From: Congeria kusceri
Taxonomy: Eukaryota > Mollusca > Bivalvia > Myida > Dreissenidae
Assembly (NCBI GenBank): GCA_027627225.1
Contig: CM051030.1
Coordinates: 20,603,105 to 20,667,104 of the forward strand
Direction: 5' to 3'
DNA length: 64,000 nt
The first letter of the stretch is position 1; each line of letters starts with the position of its first letter. The notes under the pieces are model-generated. The model was given only the letters and a program-made list of their open reading frames with translations. It was not told the origin of the DNA and ran no database searches. Below are positions 36,741-49,251 of this stretch, piece by piece. A program made the translations under genes and the position numbers.

Positions 36741-37899
36741 GAAGTATTAGTAATCATTTGTTTGATTTACACATTGAAATAAAGAAACTAATTGTTAACA
36801 GTCAATGTCAATGCCTGTCATATCTAATTATATAACACATTTTATTGTAATTATATTAATTATTATTTGTGTACACGAGTCTTTAAACATACTGATATGA
36901 TTTTGCAAGTTTTAGAAACAACATTTGGTGTAATTATTCTTACATTGCTAACATCGCCAGAATTTCTAATTGTATGTGAAAATGTACATAAGGCTTTAAA
37001 CATACTTATTTAGATTTATACGATTTAGATCTAAACGTTTGATATACAAAACATGGTGAAATTATTCTTACATTGTTAACCATTATTTCTAATTGTATGT
37101 GAAATATATGATAAAATGTAATGTATAATGCAATTTCACTGTAAAATTATGCTGATTTATGTACACACTTGTTTGTAGTTCTCAAGTTCCCTTATTAATT
37201 TGTTTTTCTATTTGATCCACTCCAATACCCATTACCAGGTATCTACTAGTGAGGACGTAACAGCTTCAGATACCGAAAACAAACTTCTGTATTTTAAATA
37301 CATATTAAATTTAAGTGCGTTTTAAATATTAAACGCTAGAATTATGCAACGATGATAATATTTATGCATCTTACATTTGCTAAAAAATAAAATGCATGTG
37401 ACATGTTCCTTCATAATCATATTTATAAATATAAATTAAGTGCTACAACTATGCATCTAACTTTTTAAACATCTTATTATTGCAAATTAAGGAATTCATG
37501 AATCAATATTTTGGATAAATACATGTATTCACATTTAATTGGTTTGTGTCACTCAACAAAACAGTACAAATACATATGCATTATTTATTTATTCATTTAT
37601 TTTTCCTATATATTTGTTAAAAACTGCGTATGTTTAGGAATAGATAATAATTGCATTTCCCTCTTTAATACTACCCGGTATATTAAACTATTCTAAACTA
37701 TATCTAGCTGTTGCTCAATTGACATCCCCTGCATTCAACGAAATCTCACTTTAAATAGAATAAGGGTCTTGACAGGTACCGGTATATGTTGTTTAGAGAT
37801 GTTTGAACTTAAACGTTGACAATGTAAGTTAACGAAGTTCCACTGACAGTAAGTTTGTAAGCGAATCAGAACAGTTTTAAGGAACATAGTAGGAACATG
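36741..37899. other. AT-rich DNA, nothing recognised
   Basis: No gene or clear repeat was found over about 1.2 kb. Confidence 0.45.
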
Positions 37900-38200
37900 T
37901 TTGTGAAACTATTTCGAATCCATCAAATCGTTCCATACAAGAAGATTTTAAAAGTTTTCAAATAGTTTATTAGGAAAACCGCCCCACCCCCTGGCCTCCA
38001 TGTTTTTTAACGAATCAAAATAATTTAAATTAATTTGGTAAAGGGTCACCCAAGGAACATTTCTATGAAATGTTTTCGAAATCCAGACAGCGGTTTCAGA
38101 CAAGAAGATTTTCAAAGTTTTCAATATAACCATAGAAGAAAAAACGACCCCTTCCCTTGCGCCCATGTTTTTTAACGAACCAAAATGATTCGATGGAGTC
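37900..38200 (-). repeat. Type H fragment
   Basis: Two units with AGGAAAACCGCCCCACCCCC, CCATGTTTTTTAACGAATCA, AAAATAATTT and GGTCACCCAAGGAACATTTC. These match the type H core at 49838-51216, reversed. Confidence 0.6.
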
Positions 38201-39643
38201 TTTCAGCATTTGGGGATTTTAATTATATACTCGTATAATTTTTTCATGAAATTGGAATCTGAATGGAACATCCCCTTATTTTTATAAGAAAGAGAATTTC
38301 TTATCATAAAAAATCAATGAAATATATAATTATGACATATGAAAGTAGGAATAACAAGTTCATTAATAATAACGCATGTCTACGTATATTCTAATTAAAA
38401 TAAAAAAGTATAATCCATAAAAACAATCATGGAGTAATAATCAGACACATTTACCAAATAAACGCATTCAATTCAGTTACAAAAATCCATACTGAAACAA
38501 TGATAAAATTATCAGCAGTGTTACGCTTCATGTAGATCATGTTTCAAAAGAAACTAATTCTGCGCAACATGTCGAGATAACACACATGACATTGTTGTTT
38601 ACACCTAATTACTTTACCCATTACTTTACCCTTTCTCCGAATTTTTTTTTATTTGGCCCGACAAGCCTTCCATATATTGTTTATTCTGGTTCTGTATTCC
38701 CATGGATAGAGTTTGCACCATTGTTTTTCTTTGGTGAATTAAATTTATGTTGTTCTGCTATTTTGCTAGGCTCTGGTGAACGCATTTATTCTGAGGTGAC
38801 ATAAGTGGAAAATTCCTGAATGTCTGTAAAATTCTGTTGTTTGTTTTGATGAGTAACCGACGTTGCCTTTCACATGTATTCATTGTCCTAGGTATGCGTT
38901 TCCCAATTTACACTGGAATGATTATTTTGATTATGTCTACATTGCAACAGTTGTCATTGTGAAAATCCGAGGTCTTGCAATGGAATATTTCTATTCTCAA
39001 GAAATGCATTCACTCCTGGCTTCTTTTGCCTTGACAATGATGCGTTTGACTTCAGCCAAACTAGTTGACCGTGCTCTTGTGGGAAAACTAGTTTAGCAAT
39101 TTCAGTGACCTTGACCTTTGACAGACAAGCATGGGTAAGTATGTGACAAAAGTAGTGGTAGTAGTAGTGGTAATGGTACTAGTGTTAGCTGACACATTAA
39201 GTATGTTATAGTTTTGTTTCGGTTTTGTCTATAAAAATGAATAATAGTCAAATGACTCATTAACAACATCGGTGCAAAGTTATATCATTATTCTAGCATT
39301 CCAATTAAAGCTAATCATTAGCATCTACACTGCTCTACAGCATACTGAAGTTAATAAGTTTTCCGCAATTTTGTCTGTACATTATACATAAATTATAGTC
39401 ACTGATTTTACAATTAGACGTAAATAAGCATCTTAAAATGTGTAGCTGGGTTTTACTGTTTATATCTGACCTGTATCTGCAGAGGTATGGCCCTTGAATT
39501 GGCAAATAATTATCGTTAGTAGCTAGTAGCGCACTCGAATGTATAACTAAACGTTAACTATTTCTTACAGTTCTGAAAAAGAAAGAATTGTTATTCGTTG
39601 GTCTATATGATAACTACGGTGGTAATAGGCATATAGGAGTATT
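38201..39643. other. Mostly AT-rich DNA, nothing gene-like
   Basis: The short frames at 38586 and 38863 have no domain or splice support. A small type II scrap (CAGTGACCTTGACCTTTGAC) lies at 39101-39145, and a GTA-rich microsatellite at about 39153-39185. Confidence 0.45.
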
Positions 39644-39653
39644 GCAATCAGTG

Positions 39654-39936
39654 TGTGTAATACATTTTTATCTAGCGCACCGAGATTTTCTCCCATATGG
39701 CCATCGCCCCCAGAAGACTTGTTAGTTGGGTTATGGGGGATAGTGCAAGATACAGGAGACACCCCGTTCCAGAGGCGACCCTGGGTCTTTTAGTGCCCGG
39801 TGTGAAGCACCTAGTACACTGCACCTCGGTTTAACGTCTCATGCGAAAGACGTGTTAGTAGGTTAGGGTGTAGGGGGGCTCGAACCTGCGACCCCTGGGT
39901 TGTGAAGCCAGTGCGTTACCACTAGACCACGGATCC
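39654..39936 (-). mobile_element. tRNA-derived SINE with 10-bp target duplication
   Basis: On the minus strand it starts GGATCCGTGGTCTAGTGGTA (A-box in TGGTCTAGTGG) and has the B-box GGTTCGAGCC, a tRNA-Val-like head. The body contains GCATGAGACGTTAAACCGAG, a block I associate with conserved SINE central domains, and the element ends in an A/T tail. GCAATCAGTG flanks it exactly at 39644-39653 and 39937-39946. Length is 283 bp, normal for a full SINE. Confidence 0.85.
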
Positions 39937-40017
39937 GCAATCAGTGGAAATATGACCTGGCTATATTTGATCAGTTTGCAACGAGGGTCGAATTTTCACG
40001 CGTGGATGGGTTATAAT

Positions 40018-40825
40018 TAGGGATGTCAACGAATAACCGGATAACCGGTTATCCGGTCACTATGTTAATATCCGGTTACCAAGTTAGTAACCGAATATTC
40101 GTATAAAGTGAAAATCCTATTTTTCTCGTTTTTTTAGGCATACAAACGCCCTTCTTGCATGTATATTATTAACACAACACAGCTATAGGCCTCTACAGGA
40201 GGTCTCCACCTCGTACTGCGGACGTGTCATAAACACGTACACCCCTCGGTCGGAATACGATTATTATAAAACAACAGGTGGTGCTTTCACACCACACTAA
40301 CTTTGACAGGACTATTATTATGCCAATTAGGTGCGTCCCTCTTGATAAGAGATGGTTCTCTACCAGTTAACAATGCCAATTAAAATAAAATATATAGTAA
40401 CATTGATTCATCCTTGTTTTTGTGTTTATGTGCATTTGATTAGCACATTGCTTATTTTACTCAAACATCGCAATTTACGGGTTTACCATACACCAGTCAG
40501 CCTTAACACCTACCTTTACGCAAATCAAATGTTTAATTGGGGTACTTTAATTGAAGGGCATAACAACATTGCACGCTACACAAAACAAACAAAACGCACA
40601 ATTTACGAACAGAAATCGACGTAGTTTGTTACATGTACTTTTTCAATAATGAAATAGTATTGTGTTTTCAAAATAGAACTATCGTCAAGATGTCAACTTA
40701 ATTTTCCAACTTTAACATATGCCAGATTCCGGCCGCCAATGCCGATCTATACGGTTATCCGGATAGTATCCGGATATTACATACAAATAACCGGATACCA
40801 ATTTTGATAGCCGTTGACATCCCTA
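40018..40825. mobile_element. hAT-like MITE (808 bp)
   Basis: TIRs TAGGGATGTCAACG / CGTTGACATCCCTA are perfect over 14 bp. The flanks GTTATAAT and GTTATATC agree at 6 of 8 positions, fitting an aged 8-bp duplication. Subterminal repeats of the word TAACCGGTTATCCGG lie at both ends. An open frame at 40352-40624 is not a transposase. Confidence 0.75.
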
Positions 40826-41470
40826 GTTATATCGGGCAGGGTCAGTTTTCAACGTTGAAAATTGATCAATCATCCGTTGAAAAAGGTAAATTTTCAACGG
40901 GGTAAAATTTAATGTTACACCGACACTGGTCAACCATCTATTCTCTATGTAATTACACATAATTTGTGTTTTTGTGCGAAAACAGTGAGAACCCGCTGGG
41001 AACCAGACTCATGGGCATTGCAGTACAACCAGTCCGAAACTATTCTGGATTACCTGCCCATATCACTCCGTTTATGGGTCAGGCACAAGGGGCATCGCGA
41101 CGGCTGTGATGGATTGTTGACAGACATTAGATTTTGAGCGAAAGTGTATTAAATAGCGTCTATTTGACGTTCACACATGGCGGTGAGTGCATGATGGCAT
41201 ATTGATTTTAGAGAGCAATGATACTTGTTATTAGATTAAAGAGAAACCTATATCCAGAACAATTTTAGTACATGTACATTAATTCGGACAATCAGCAATA
41301 ACGCGAAATTTCGGACATAACTTGTTTAAATGGGATCTTTTTTAGTCAGACAGCCTGTCATTTATTTCCAGATTACAATAAATATAAATATGTATTATGT
41401 TAAATGTTTGACCTTGGTCATTATTGTTATGTTTAGTATGATGTGCACAAATGAGGACTAGTGTAATATC
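40826..41470. other. Unassigned; one weakly coding-like stretch
   Basis: Between about 40910 and 41135 (plus) a frame stays open, is less AT-rich than its surroundings (RTRWEPDSWALQYNQ...), and ends TGA at about 41133. An AG acceptor (GCGAAAACAG) precedes it. No family match is recognised. It could be a terminal exon or a SINE relic. Confidence 0.25.
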
Positions 41471-41702
<232 letters not shown>

Positions 41703-43649
41703 TTATATATATCTTGTTTTTAGATCAAAGACTCATGAGTGTTAACTGTCTGTATAGAGATACATATTACATTATTTTACAGCATTGTTTATTTTCAGAT
41801 CCGATATGACTGTCCTGTTTTTTTTTCCCAAAACAGATGTGGAGATCGAGTGATCAGACACAAACACTTCTAACGTTCTGTGCAGCTAAATAATCTGTGT
41901 TATTATTCAAGAGTTATATAGCGCAAAGTAGCATGATAAGTAACAAAACGCTACTTGCCCATAAGGATTCAAAAAGCGAATGATAATCTATCTCAGTCAG
42001 CCGATATAAAGCAGTGTTACATTACTGGAGCATAGGCCATTACCCTAAAATCTAGTTACAAAACTGAAACTAGTGAATGGACAATACGAATGCTTTTCAA
42101 TACTAAAGTGTTTGTTTTTGTACTATATAAGAATATTTGTTACCTTATTCAAGTTATTTGAATACATTTTATTTATGTATATATAGAATATAAAATATTG
42201 TACAATCATAATTTTATATGTATTGCGGATGAAAATAAAACAATTGTTGTGTTGTGTCTGTCTTAACTGTTTGTCAAATTTTATGATATTTCATTAGCTT
42301 TCAAGCACAACAAAGTTATTGCATGTCTCACAACAAACAGTATGTTTATCATATTTGTAAAATGAGCTGTAACTAAAGTCATCATGGCATATGTTCAGGA
42401 TACACTTCTCAATTACAGTTTTCATATTTGGGACTAGTTTAGTACAACCTGCTCGAAAAAGAAGTCTTCTCAATCATCTATTTGAAAATTTCAGTAAAAA
42501 TAAATCAACAAATATAGTTCAATAAGAAGTGCATAGTTATAAAACAAGTTATACATATATTTAAAGCAAAGTTGTGTGTTCTGTTAGTTTAAAATAGTTT
42601 TGTCAAATGTAAAATTAGGTCATTTCTACTAAAAATCTAACTATGTAAAAGTAAGTGACTGGTACTGAATGTCGCTTGAATGATATGCCTATTTGTTTTA
42701 ATTAAAAGTAGATATAACATGTAACTTAAAAAATGCATGAAAGTGCAAAAATATCATTCAAATAATTTATAATAGTAACTATTAAAACATTAATTTTGTT
42801 CCCAATAAAGTTAAGTAGAATGATTATTTTAGGTTCTCGGTTATACCAAAATGTGTATTAAAGCTACAAAGTAATTATTGAGACTGAATTATTTTCATAA
42901 ATAATGTTATTTTAACAGCATTTGCTTTGATTCGTGGCAATTTAACTCAGGATTTTCAACTTGGATACTTGTCCGCCAATCTGGCTTTATATAAATATCT
43001 TATGTAAAGAAATCAGCCGAAACAGGATAGAAGCAGATGTATGCAGTGGTATGGATTGACTTTATCAATACAGCACGAATTTTGTGTCAATATGATATTA
43101 TACGTTAAACTTAAAATATATGAATACTGAAATAAACCTGTGATGTTACATTGAGTAAATAAGTTTCAAACTTTCTACATAATATTGTTTTCCCATTGTG
43201 GTCAATATCTATTTAATACCGACACAAACAGTATTTAAAACAAGTCATTTAACCGAAATCCCATCTGGACTGTTATGTCCGAAATACATTCCACTTGCGG
43301 TCTCCGCTGCTCTAGCATTAATATGTCGCACACTACAAAATGGCTTTATTTTTTGTAATCTAACATAAATTTGCTGTTCAAAGGCCATGTGGTTTCTGGA
43401 TGGACTCATATTTGTCAAAATTGCATTGCTGCCGACAAACCATCACATCCGACATTTTTTGGTTTGTGCCAGGCTTGGGTAATTTCACAATTATGGCCAT
43501 TTTATTTGAAATTTCAGATGAAACCCGAAGTGTTTATTTTTAACAAAATTTATTTTAAACATCAAATTTAGCCTATATAGGTAACAGAACAATTGTCAGC
43601 AGAGCTCAATAGGCAATCAATGTTACCAAAATGACGTGACCTTGACACC
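41703..43649. other. AT-rich DNA, nothing recognised
   Basis: No gene, RNA or clear element was seen over about 1.9 kb. Confidence 0.4.
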
Positions 43650-44560
43650 TACATCTGCCCAAATTGTCATTACCGCAACGGTGGAAAACTTACAGATATC
43701 AGCTGTATTTGCACGAAAGTGTTATTTTTAATTGTGCATCATGTTTAAACATAGTATTGCATATGAAAATTATTAAAACAAAAATAATGTGTTGGTTATT
43801 GTGTTTTTATTTTTGGTTAAAAAATATTCGACATATTTAATGTATAAATGCTAAAAAGAGCTATTATAATTTCTAACTGCTTTTTAAATACTTTTGCATT
43901 TCTAAAGTAGTTCATTTCGCTTTATCATAATTTCAAGAATGTACTGTGTTTACTCTATATATCTTACAAATATTGTAGATAAATTATGTCCTTGTGGTAA
44001 TGACAACTCGTTTCGGTAATGACATACCGTTGCGGAAATGACATCGGCTATAAAATACAGTCAAATATAACGGATATTTACTTTCAATTAATGTTTAAGT
44101 CATTTTGTTGAAAGAAAACATCCATTTAATGAATTGAGCCTTACATCAAGCATGTTTTATGTATCCAAATTTTATCAGCGTTGCGGAGATGACCGTTTCG
44201 GTAATGACAATTTAGCAAAAAATTCACTTGAAAATGCAATAAATATTTACGTGTATTAAAAACCTTTCACAAGAGACAGAACCATAAATGAAGGTGAATG
44301 GCTTCAATAAGCAATAACTATGTAGTCACAGTTTTATTTCTCAGCACATATGGTAATGACAATGAGAAAGTATACGCAGTACAAATGACAACTTTCCAGC
44401 CGCTTGGGATGATAACTAAAGTATCTGCTCTGCTATTTTCCAGTTTCAAATATTCCCGCTTAAATTCCTGATCATGACGCAGTATGTTTGTGTCTGTATA
44501 CGTATGTTATTATAGGTTATTGCGGTAATGACAAAATAACTGGTGACGAACCAACAAATG
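43650..44560. repeat. Dispersed GCGGTAATGACA words
   Basis: At least seven variants of CGGTAATGACA (about 43665 reversed, then 43996, 44014, 44032, 44181, 44199, 44350, 44523) lie in 900 bp without regular spacing. Confidence 0.55.
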
Positions 44561-44689
44561 TCACCATGCAAAGTTTAACTTGTCAAAAATATGATAAAAA
44601 TGAAGCATTATATAATTTACACTTATATACATATTTATCAGTCAACTTTTTATGCTTTTATTAGTTATTTTCTTATATACTGGCGCAGT

Positions 44690-45654
44690 GCCTGAATCCG
44701 CCACTTTGCTAAATCCGCCACCCCATCCGAATTTTTTTTATCGGCGATTTCTATTTTGTTGATCTCAGTCAATCAGATACTTTCCCTTAACAATGCTGCC
44801 GAGTTTTCATCTTGATTTGTGCTAAAATAAATATTTAATCCAATTCTTAACCCCTAAATGCAAACAAACTGCATGCGGGGAATCTATTTCATACTGCGCA
44901 TGCGCAGTTTTCAGGCCCCGCATGGTGTCCATGATAAAATTAAATTATCGTGTTTTAATATTATGTCCATGTGAGCATGTGCAGCATACAAATAACCATT
45001 ATGAATTGGCATTATATACAATTAAATGCGGAAAAAACTGCATATAAAGAGCGCAAATATCTCGCTACTCAAAACCCTCATTTTTCGTCCCACATGCACG
45101 CAGGGCCTCAGTTTCAGAGCTATTTTTATAAAAACAAATGAGTATTGGGAAGAAATCGAAACATTGTGTTAACAACAGACATCAAGCTGCTTATTATAGA
45201 AAATTAAATAAGAACAATAGTCATATGTGGAATAAGAATGTAACTTTTCCAGATCTACGATTTTCACCAAACAACTTCGGATCATCGTGTTTTTTTAAAA
45301 CACTAGAAAATGAACCTTAAATAAACAAAAGTGGGAGTTTTATCAATAGGAGTCAATAGAAGTTGCTTTTAAAACAGAATTCATAAAACATTATTATTTT
45401 CGAGCAGTTTGAACATTTTAAAGAGGGGTGGCGGATTAAGGCAATTTCCGCGCTCATTTTTATACACTGTTCAGGCCTTCAATCTCTATAAATATTTTTC
45501 ATTATCAAAGTATTTGAAATGTAACCAAAACACGCCAGCAAATGCACATTAAACCTAACTTGATTTATGTAAATTGTTATGCCAATCGGTAAACAACTTT
45601 TGAAAATATCGTAAAAATACCCCCGAAATGTGGCGGATTTAGGCACTGCGGCAG
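44690..45654. mobile_element. TA-flanked MITE (965 bp)
   Basis: The termini CTGGCGCAGTGCCTGAATCC / GGATTTAGGCACTGCGGCAG are about 25-bp inverted repeats with two mismatches. TA dinucleotides flank both ends (44688-89 and 45655-56), as expected for Tc1/mariner-type insertion. A second CGCCAC / GTGGCGGATT pair lies inside. There is no transposase frame. Confidence 0.7.
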
Positions 45655-45656
45655 TA

Positions 45657-46141
45657 AGTTGGTTAACATTTGATCATATCTTATGAGTGACAATGCATTA
45701 TTAGGCAAGTGTGCAATTTAAAGATCCGCTTTTTATTTAATTGATAAAAGTTTTATATCACAACTCATTTTGTTTTATTTCTTTCATCATATAGAATAAA
45801 TACAACACAGAATGTGGTTAGTTTGTGTGAAAGAAAGTCTCTAAAATATCATCTTAACATGAGTGACACGCCTTTGGCCATTTTTTGTATAATTACCCGC
45901 GTACTATTTTAGTAGGAACCGGGAACCAGGCTAGTCGAAACCTCTTCGGGCTGATATAGTCCAATCTGGACTATGGTCCATTTTGTCTTATTAAACGTTA
46001 GGCCTATCGTACGTAATCCTTTCACATGTGGTCGCAACATTCAAACGTTACTTGCAGCGCTTATTATGACATTCTATTTTGTTTTTGTTCTTTTTTTTGT
46101 TTCTTCATCCATGTGAACATCGCTTGTTTGTGATATTAAAC
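45657..46141 (+). promoter_or_regulatory. Presumed upstream region of the Ig gene
   Basis: About 485 bp lie between the MITE and the ATG. There is no clear TATA box. A T-rich tract (about 46080-46103) precedes the start, and the AAACATGG context around the ATG is favourable. The transcription start cannot be placed. Confidence 0.3.
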
Positions 46142-46184
46142 ATGGAAAAATCTGGAGCATACGGAGTGGTTTTACTATTTTCAG
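46142..46184 (+). CDS. Signal-peptide exon of an Ig-superfamily gene
   Basis: The ATG in AAACATGG opens 14 codons (MEKSGAYGVVLLFS) plus one base before a consensus donor (TCAG|GTACGT, intron from 46185), so phase 1. Joined to the exon at 55202 it makes a canonical secretory leader: a short charged N-terminus, a hydrophobic VVLLF core, then LCAA as a likely signal-peptidase site before WTV. Phase-1 leader exons are usual for Ig-domain genes. The link across about 9 kb of repeat-filled intron is inferred from phase and leader logic, not shown by a transcript. Confidence 0.55.
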
Positions 46185-46204
46185 GTACGTGTATTAATAT
46201 CGGC

Positions 46205-46772
46205 TTAAGGTTAGATACCAGTAATTCCAATTCCGATAGGGTCCCATAATAAAACGGCCAACTTTCCAAGCATTTTTATAGGCTTTCCTTTATTTCAGAT
46301 TGTGCAAGCAAATTTAAATATGAATTTTCCTCTTCCAAAAATTGCAATAAAAAAGATATGTCGTGTTACTTCTAAGAAAATGCATTTCGCCTGAATGCAG
46401 ACACAGGTAGAAAACGCGTTTTCGGCAGTCATATTTCGACAAAAGCCCCATATCACAATACCCCCTCCACCCAAAAGTTCATCTTTCAAGTTAGCCTCCA
46501 ATGAAATACACTAAAATGATCCAGACACACATGGGGTATAAGAAATAATCACAAAAGGCATGACTGAGATTGCTAAATGGCTTTTCACCTTTCAAGTTAG
46601 CCTCCAATGAAATACACCAAAATGATCCAGACACACATGGGGTATAAGAAATAACCACAAAAGGCATGACTGAGATTGCTGAATGGCTTTTATACCAGAA
46701 GAGAAAAGGAACTCTTGAGTAATAGGCACTACTTTCGAATGGACAACGGAGGATACCGGTATCTAACCTTAA
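46205..46772. mobile_element. TTAA-flanked MITE (568 bp) 20 bp after exon 1
   Basis: TTAAGGTTAGATACC at the left and GGTATCTAACCTTAA at the right are perfect 15-bp inverted repeats, including TTAA on both sides. TTAA targets are typical of piggyBac and Kolobok elements. The interior carries a 106-bp tandem duplication. No transposase frame is present. Confidence 0.75.
46480..46691. repeat. 106-bp tandem duplication inside the TTAA MITE
   Basis: CTTTCAAGTTAGCCTCCAAT starts at 46483 and again at 46589. The copies are nearly identical. Confidence 0.9.
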
Positions 46773-47037
46773 AGAAAACTCAAAATTTTGCTATTGTGAA
46801 AAAAACTCATTTACATTATTATCAACCTACTTGTTGCACACATCCAAAATTTCAGGTCGATCTACTTTGTAGAAATGCTTCAAAAACGCATTATTTGAGT
46901 ATAACACATGATAAGCCATCAGGCATGCATGTTCAGTACTTGGATTGCGTGGGGTGGGGGAGCTAGAATTCGTACCTGAATTATATAAAACAGTCAAATT
47001 ACCAGTTCATTTAGACTTATTTTAATGCAGTAGACAT
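46773..47037. other. Intronic DNA, nothing recognised
   Basis: The frame overlapping 46676-46966 runs out of the MITE and has no domain. Confidence 0.4.
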
Positions 47038-47377
47038 CAGGGTTTTACATCAACGTTATATTGTAGGTGTTACAGGACTTAGGTGGTTGATATTTAGGGG
47101 TCCTCTCAATAAAAGTGGGGGTCCCATTCATTTGTTTTGTCTGCATTTGTATCAACATTTTGTATGTATTGTATCAATAAGATAGAATGAAGACATTATA
47201 TTATAATGTTAATAATTTTATAAATTACATGTATGAATTATTTAATTTTAACAATGAATTGTATCAACACATCAGAAAAAGCACGCATCCAATAGGATGC
47301 AAGTTTAAAAATAGGAGGGGTCCTGACTCACAATTAAGGGGTATATGAAGCAGAAAATCGAGTCCGGTAAAACCCTG
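47038..47377. mobile_element. Small hAT-like MITE (about 340 bp)
   Basis: The termini are CAGGGTTTTAC / GTAAAACCCTG. The flanks GTAGACAT and GCAGACAT agree at 7 of 8 positions, fitting an 8-bp target duplication. The interior is AT-rich with GGGGTCC blocks near both ends. Confidence 0.6.
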
Positions 47378-47469
47378 CAGACATCATTAATGTATAAAAC
47401 GTACTTATATTTTGCTTATAACATGATTCGATATGCTGTGGGAGGCAAAATGTGAGTTTCTGTACGTAT

Positions 47470-48926
47470 TAGCTCACCTGAGCACGAAGTGCTCTGTGAG
47501 CTATTGGTAAAGGGGACCTCTCTGGCGTCGTCAATGTGCCTTCAACAATTTGGACCTTTATCGCGATAAAGACTACATTTTTTATTCAGTCTTGACCTAA
47601 ATTGCACAGTTTGTGTAATACCATAAAATCTCAGATGGGATTGTTGTTGGGTCAGATCACGCCAGTAACACCAGAGTAATTGCCCCTTTTTCATGCAAAA
47701 AAAGTGCAAAAGTGCCTTTTTTCAATGTATAGACTTTCCATCCAATCTTAACCAAACTTTCACAGTTTGTGTATGACCATCAGATCTCAGCAGACGTCAA
47801 AAATGGGCCAGATCGTGTTTCAAACACCAGAGTTATTTCCCTTTGTTTATTAAAATAATATAAAAAATGGACATTATTCAGGATAGAGAGAGACATTTTT
47901 CATCCAATCTTCACCAATCTTGCACAGTTTGTCTATTACCATGAGATTATTGTTGAAGTCGAATATAAGCAAGATCGGACCAGAAACACCAGTGTTATTG
48001 CCCTTTGTGAAAAAAATATGCAAAAATAGACATTATACAGGATAGAGATTTCATTTTTCATCCATTCTTTACCAGTCTTGCACTATGACCATAAGATTAA
48101 AGGTGAAGTGGAATATAAGCAAGATGGGACCAGAAACACCAGAGTTATTGCCCTTTGTTTGTGAAAAAAATATGCAAAAATGGACATTATTTAGGGTAGA
48201 GACTTCATTTTTCATCCAATCTTCACCAATCGTGTACAGTTTGTCCATGAACGTAAGACTACAGGTGAAGTAGAACATAAACATGATCGATCCAGAAACA
48301 CCAGAGTTATTGCGCCTTGTGTTTTGAAAAAAACATCAACAAGTTATCAATGATTGGCTTGACCACACGATTTTTTATTCAATCATCAATGTTGACCAAA
48401 CTTGAAACAGTTTGCGCATGGCCATATTAAAAATTAAATTAAAATTAAAAAAACAGTTGCAAGACTTGCATGCAGTTATTTGTACATGCAACTTTGATGT
48501 CTTCAGAGCCTGCATTAACATCATTAATCATCATTGGAAAGAAAATTATCAAAGAAAAAGCAAAACTACCTTATAGCACAGCCATCGCAATTATCGCATT
48601 GCAACTAGTTTTCCAAAACTGTTTGCGAAAAAGACATCAAATCTACTGTTTGTGCATTTCCCAGAATTGTCAATGACTTAATGAAAAAGGGTCATGTAAG
48701 AATATCGAGAAATCTATTTGAGAACCATTAGCAAAAAAACGCACAACCACTACCAAACTCATACTTTAGTTAGCCCATTGCACTTACCGATGTTTTATAT
48801 CAAAATTGATCCTACTCCCACTGTGTATTGTTTAGATACCTTAATTTTCAAACCTGTCACAACAGTATGGTCTTCATCTGTACCAGTTCTCAAGTGAGCG
48901 CTTTGGGCCATCATGGCCCTCTTGTT
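47470..48926 (+). repeat. Satellite-cored element type D, complete (plus orientation)
   Basis: The 5' end is TAGCTCACCTGAGCACGAAG then GGGGACCTCTCTGGCGTCGT. The core units contain GACCAGAAACACCAGAGTTA and TTCATCCAATCTTCACCAAT. The 3' end is CAAGTGAGCGCTTTGGGCCA then the hairpin and CTTGTT. Confidence 0.8.
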
Positions 48927-49103
48927 CATGTTTCGTGTTGATGTAAACAACTTATAAATTGCCAAAATAGAACGGAGATATATTATTGGATTTTTTTTTA
49001 ACAAATTTGTTTGGCAATACATTGTATAAGTGTGTTTTTGATTATTATAATGTTTTATGAACTTATCACCATTGACTGGAACTCGATGACTTACAAAGAC
49101 TTG

Positions 49104-49176
49104 TATATATTTATTGATTGAAAATAGTATATTTGAACCTATATTTATTGATTGAAAATAGTATATTTTAACCTAT
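49104..49176. repeat. 36-bp tandem duplication
   Basis: TATTTATTGATTGAAAATAG followed by TATATTT(G/T)AACC occurs twice in succession. Confidence 0.85.
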
Positions 49177-49251
49177 ATACAATAAAAGAATAATGAAAGC
49201 AAAACGAGAAATTAACCCGATTATTTTCTTTTTGTTGCGAACGTCTTTTAC

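Noticed and set aside
38586..39096. Two 72-77 codon plus frames
   Set aside because: No domain, no splice context and no repeat in other copies; compatible with chance in AT-rich DNA.
40910..41135. Coding-like stretch as a confirmed terminal exon
   Set aside because: There is only a single open stretch with a plausible acceptor, no partner exon and no recognised homology, so it is left as a note.
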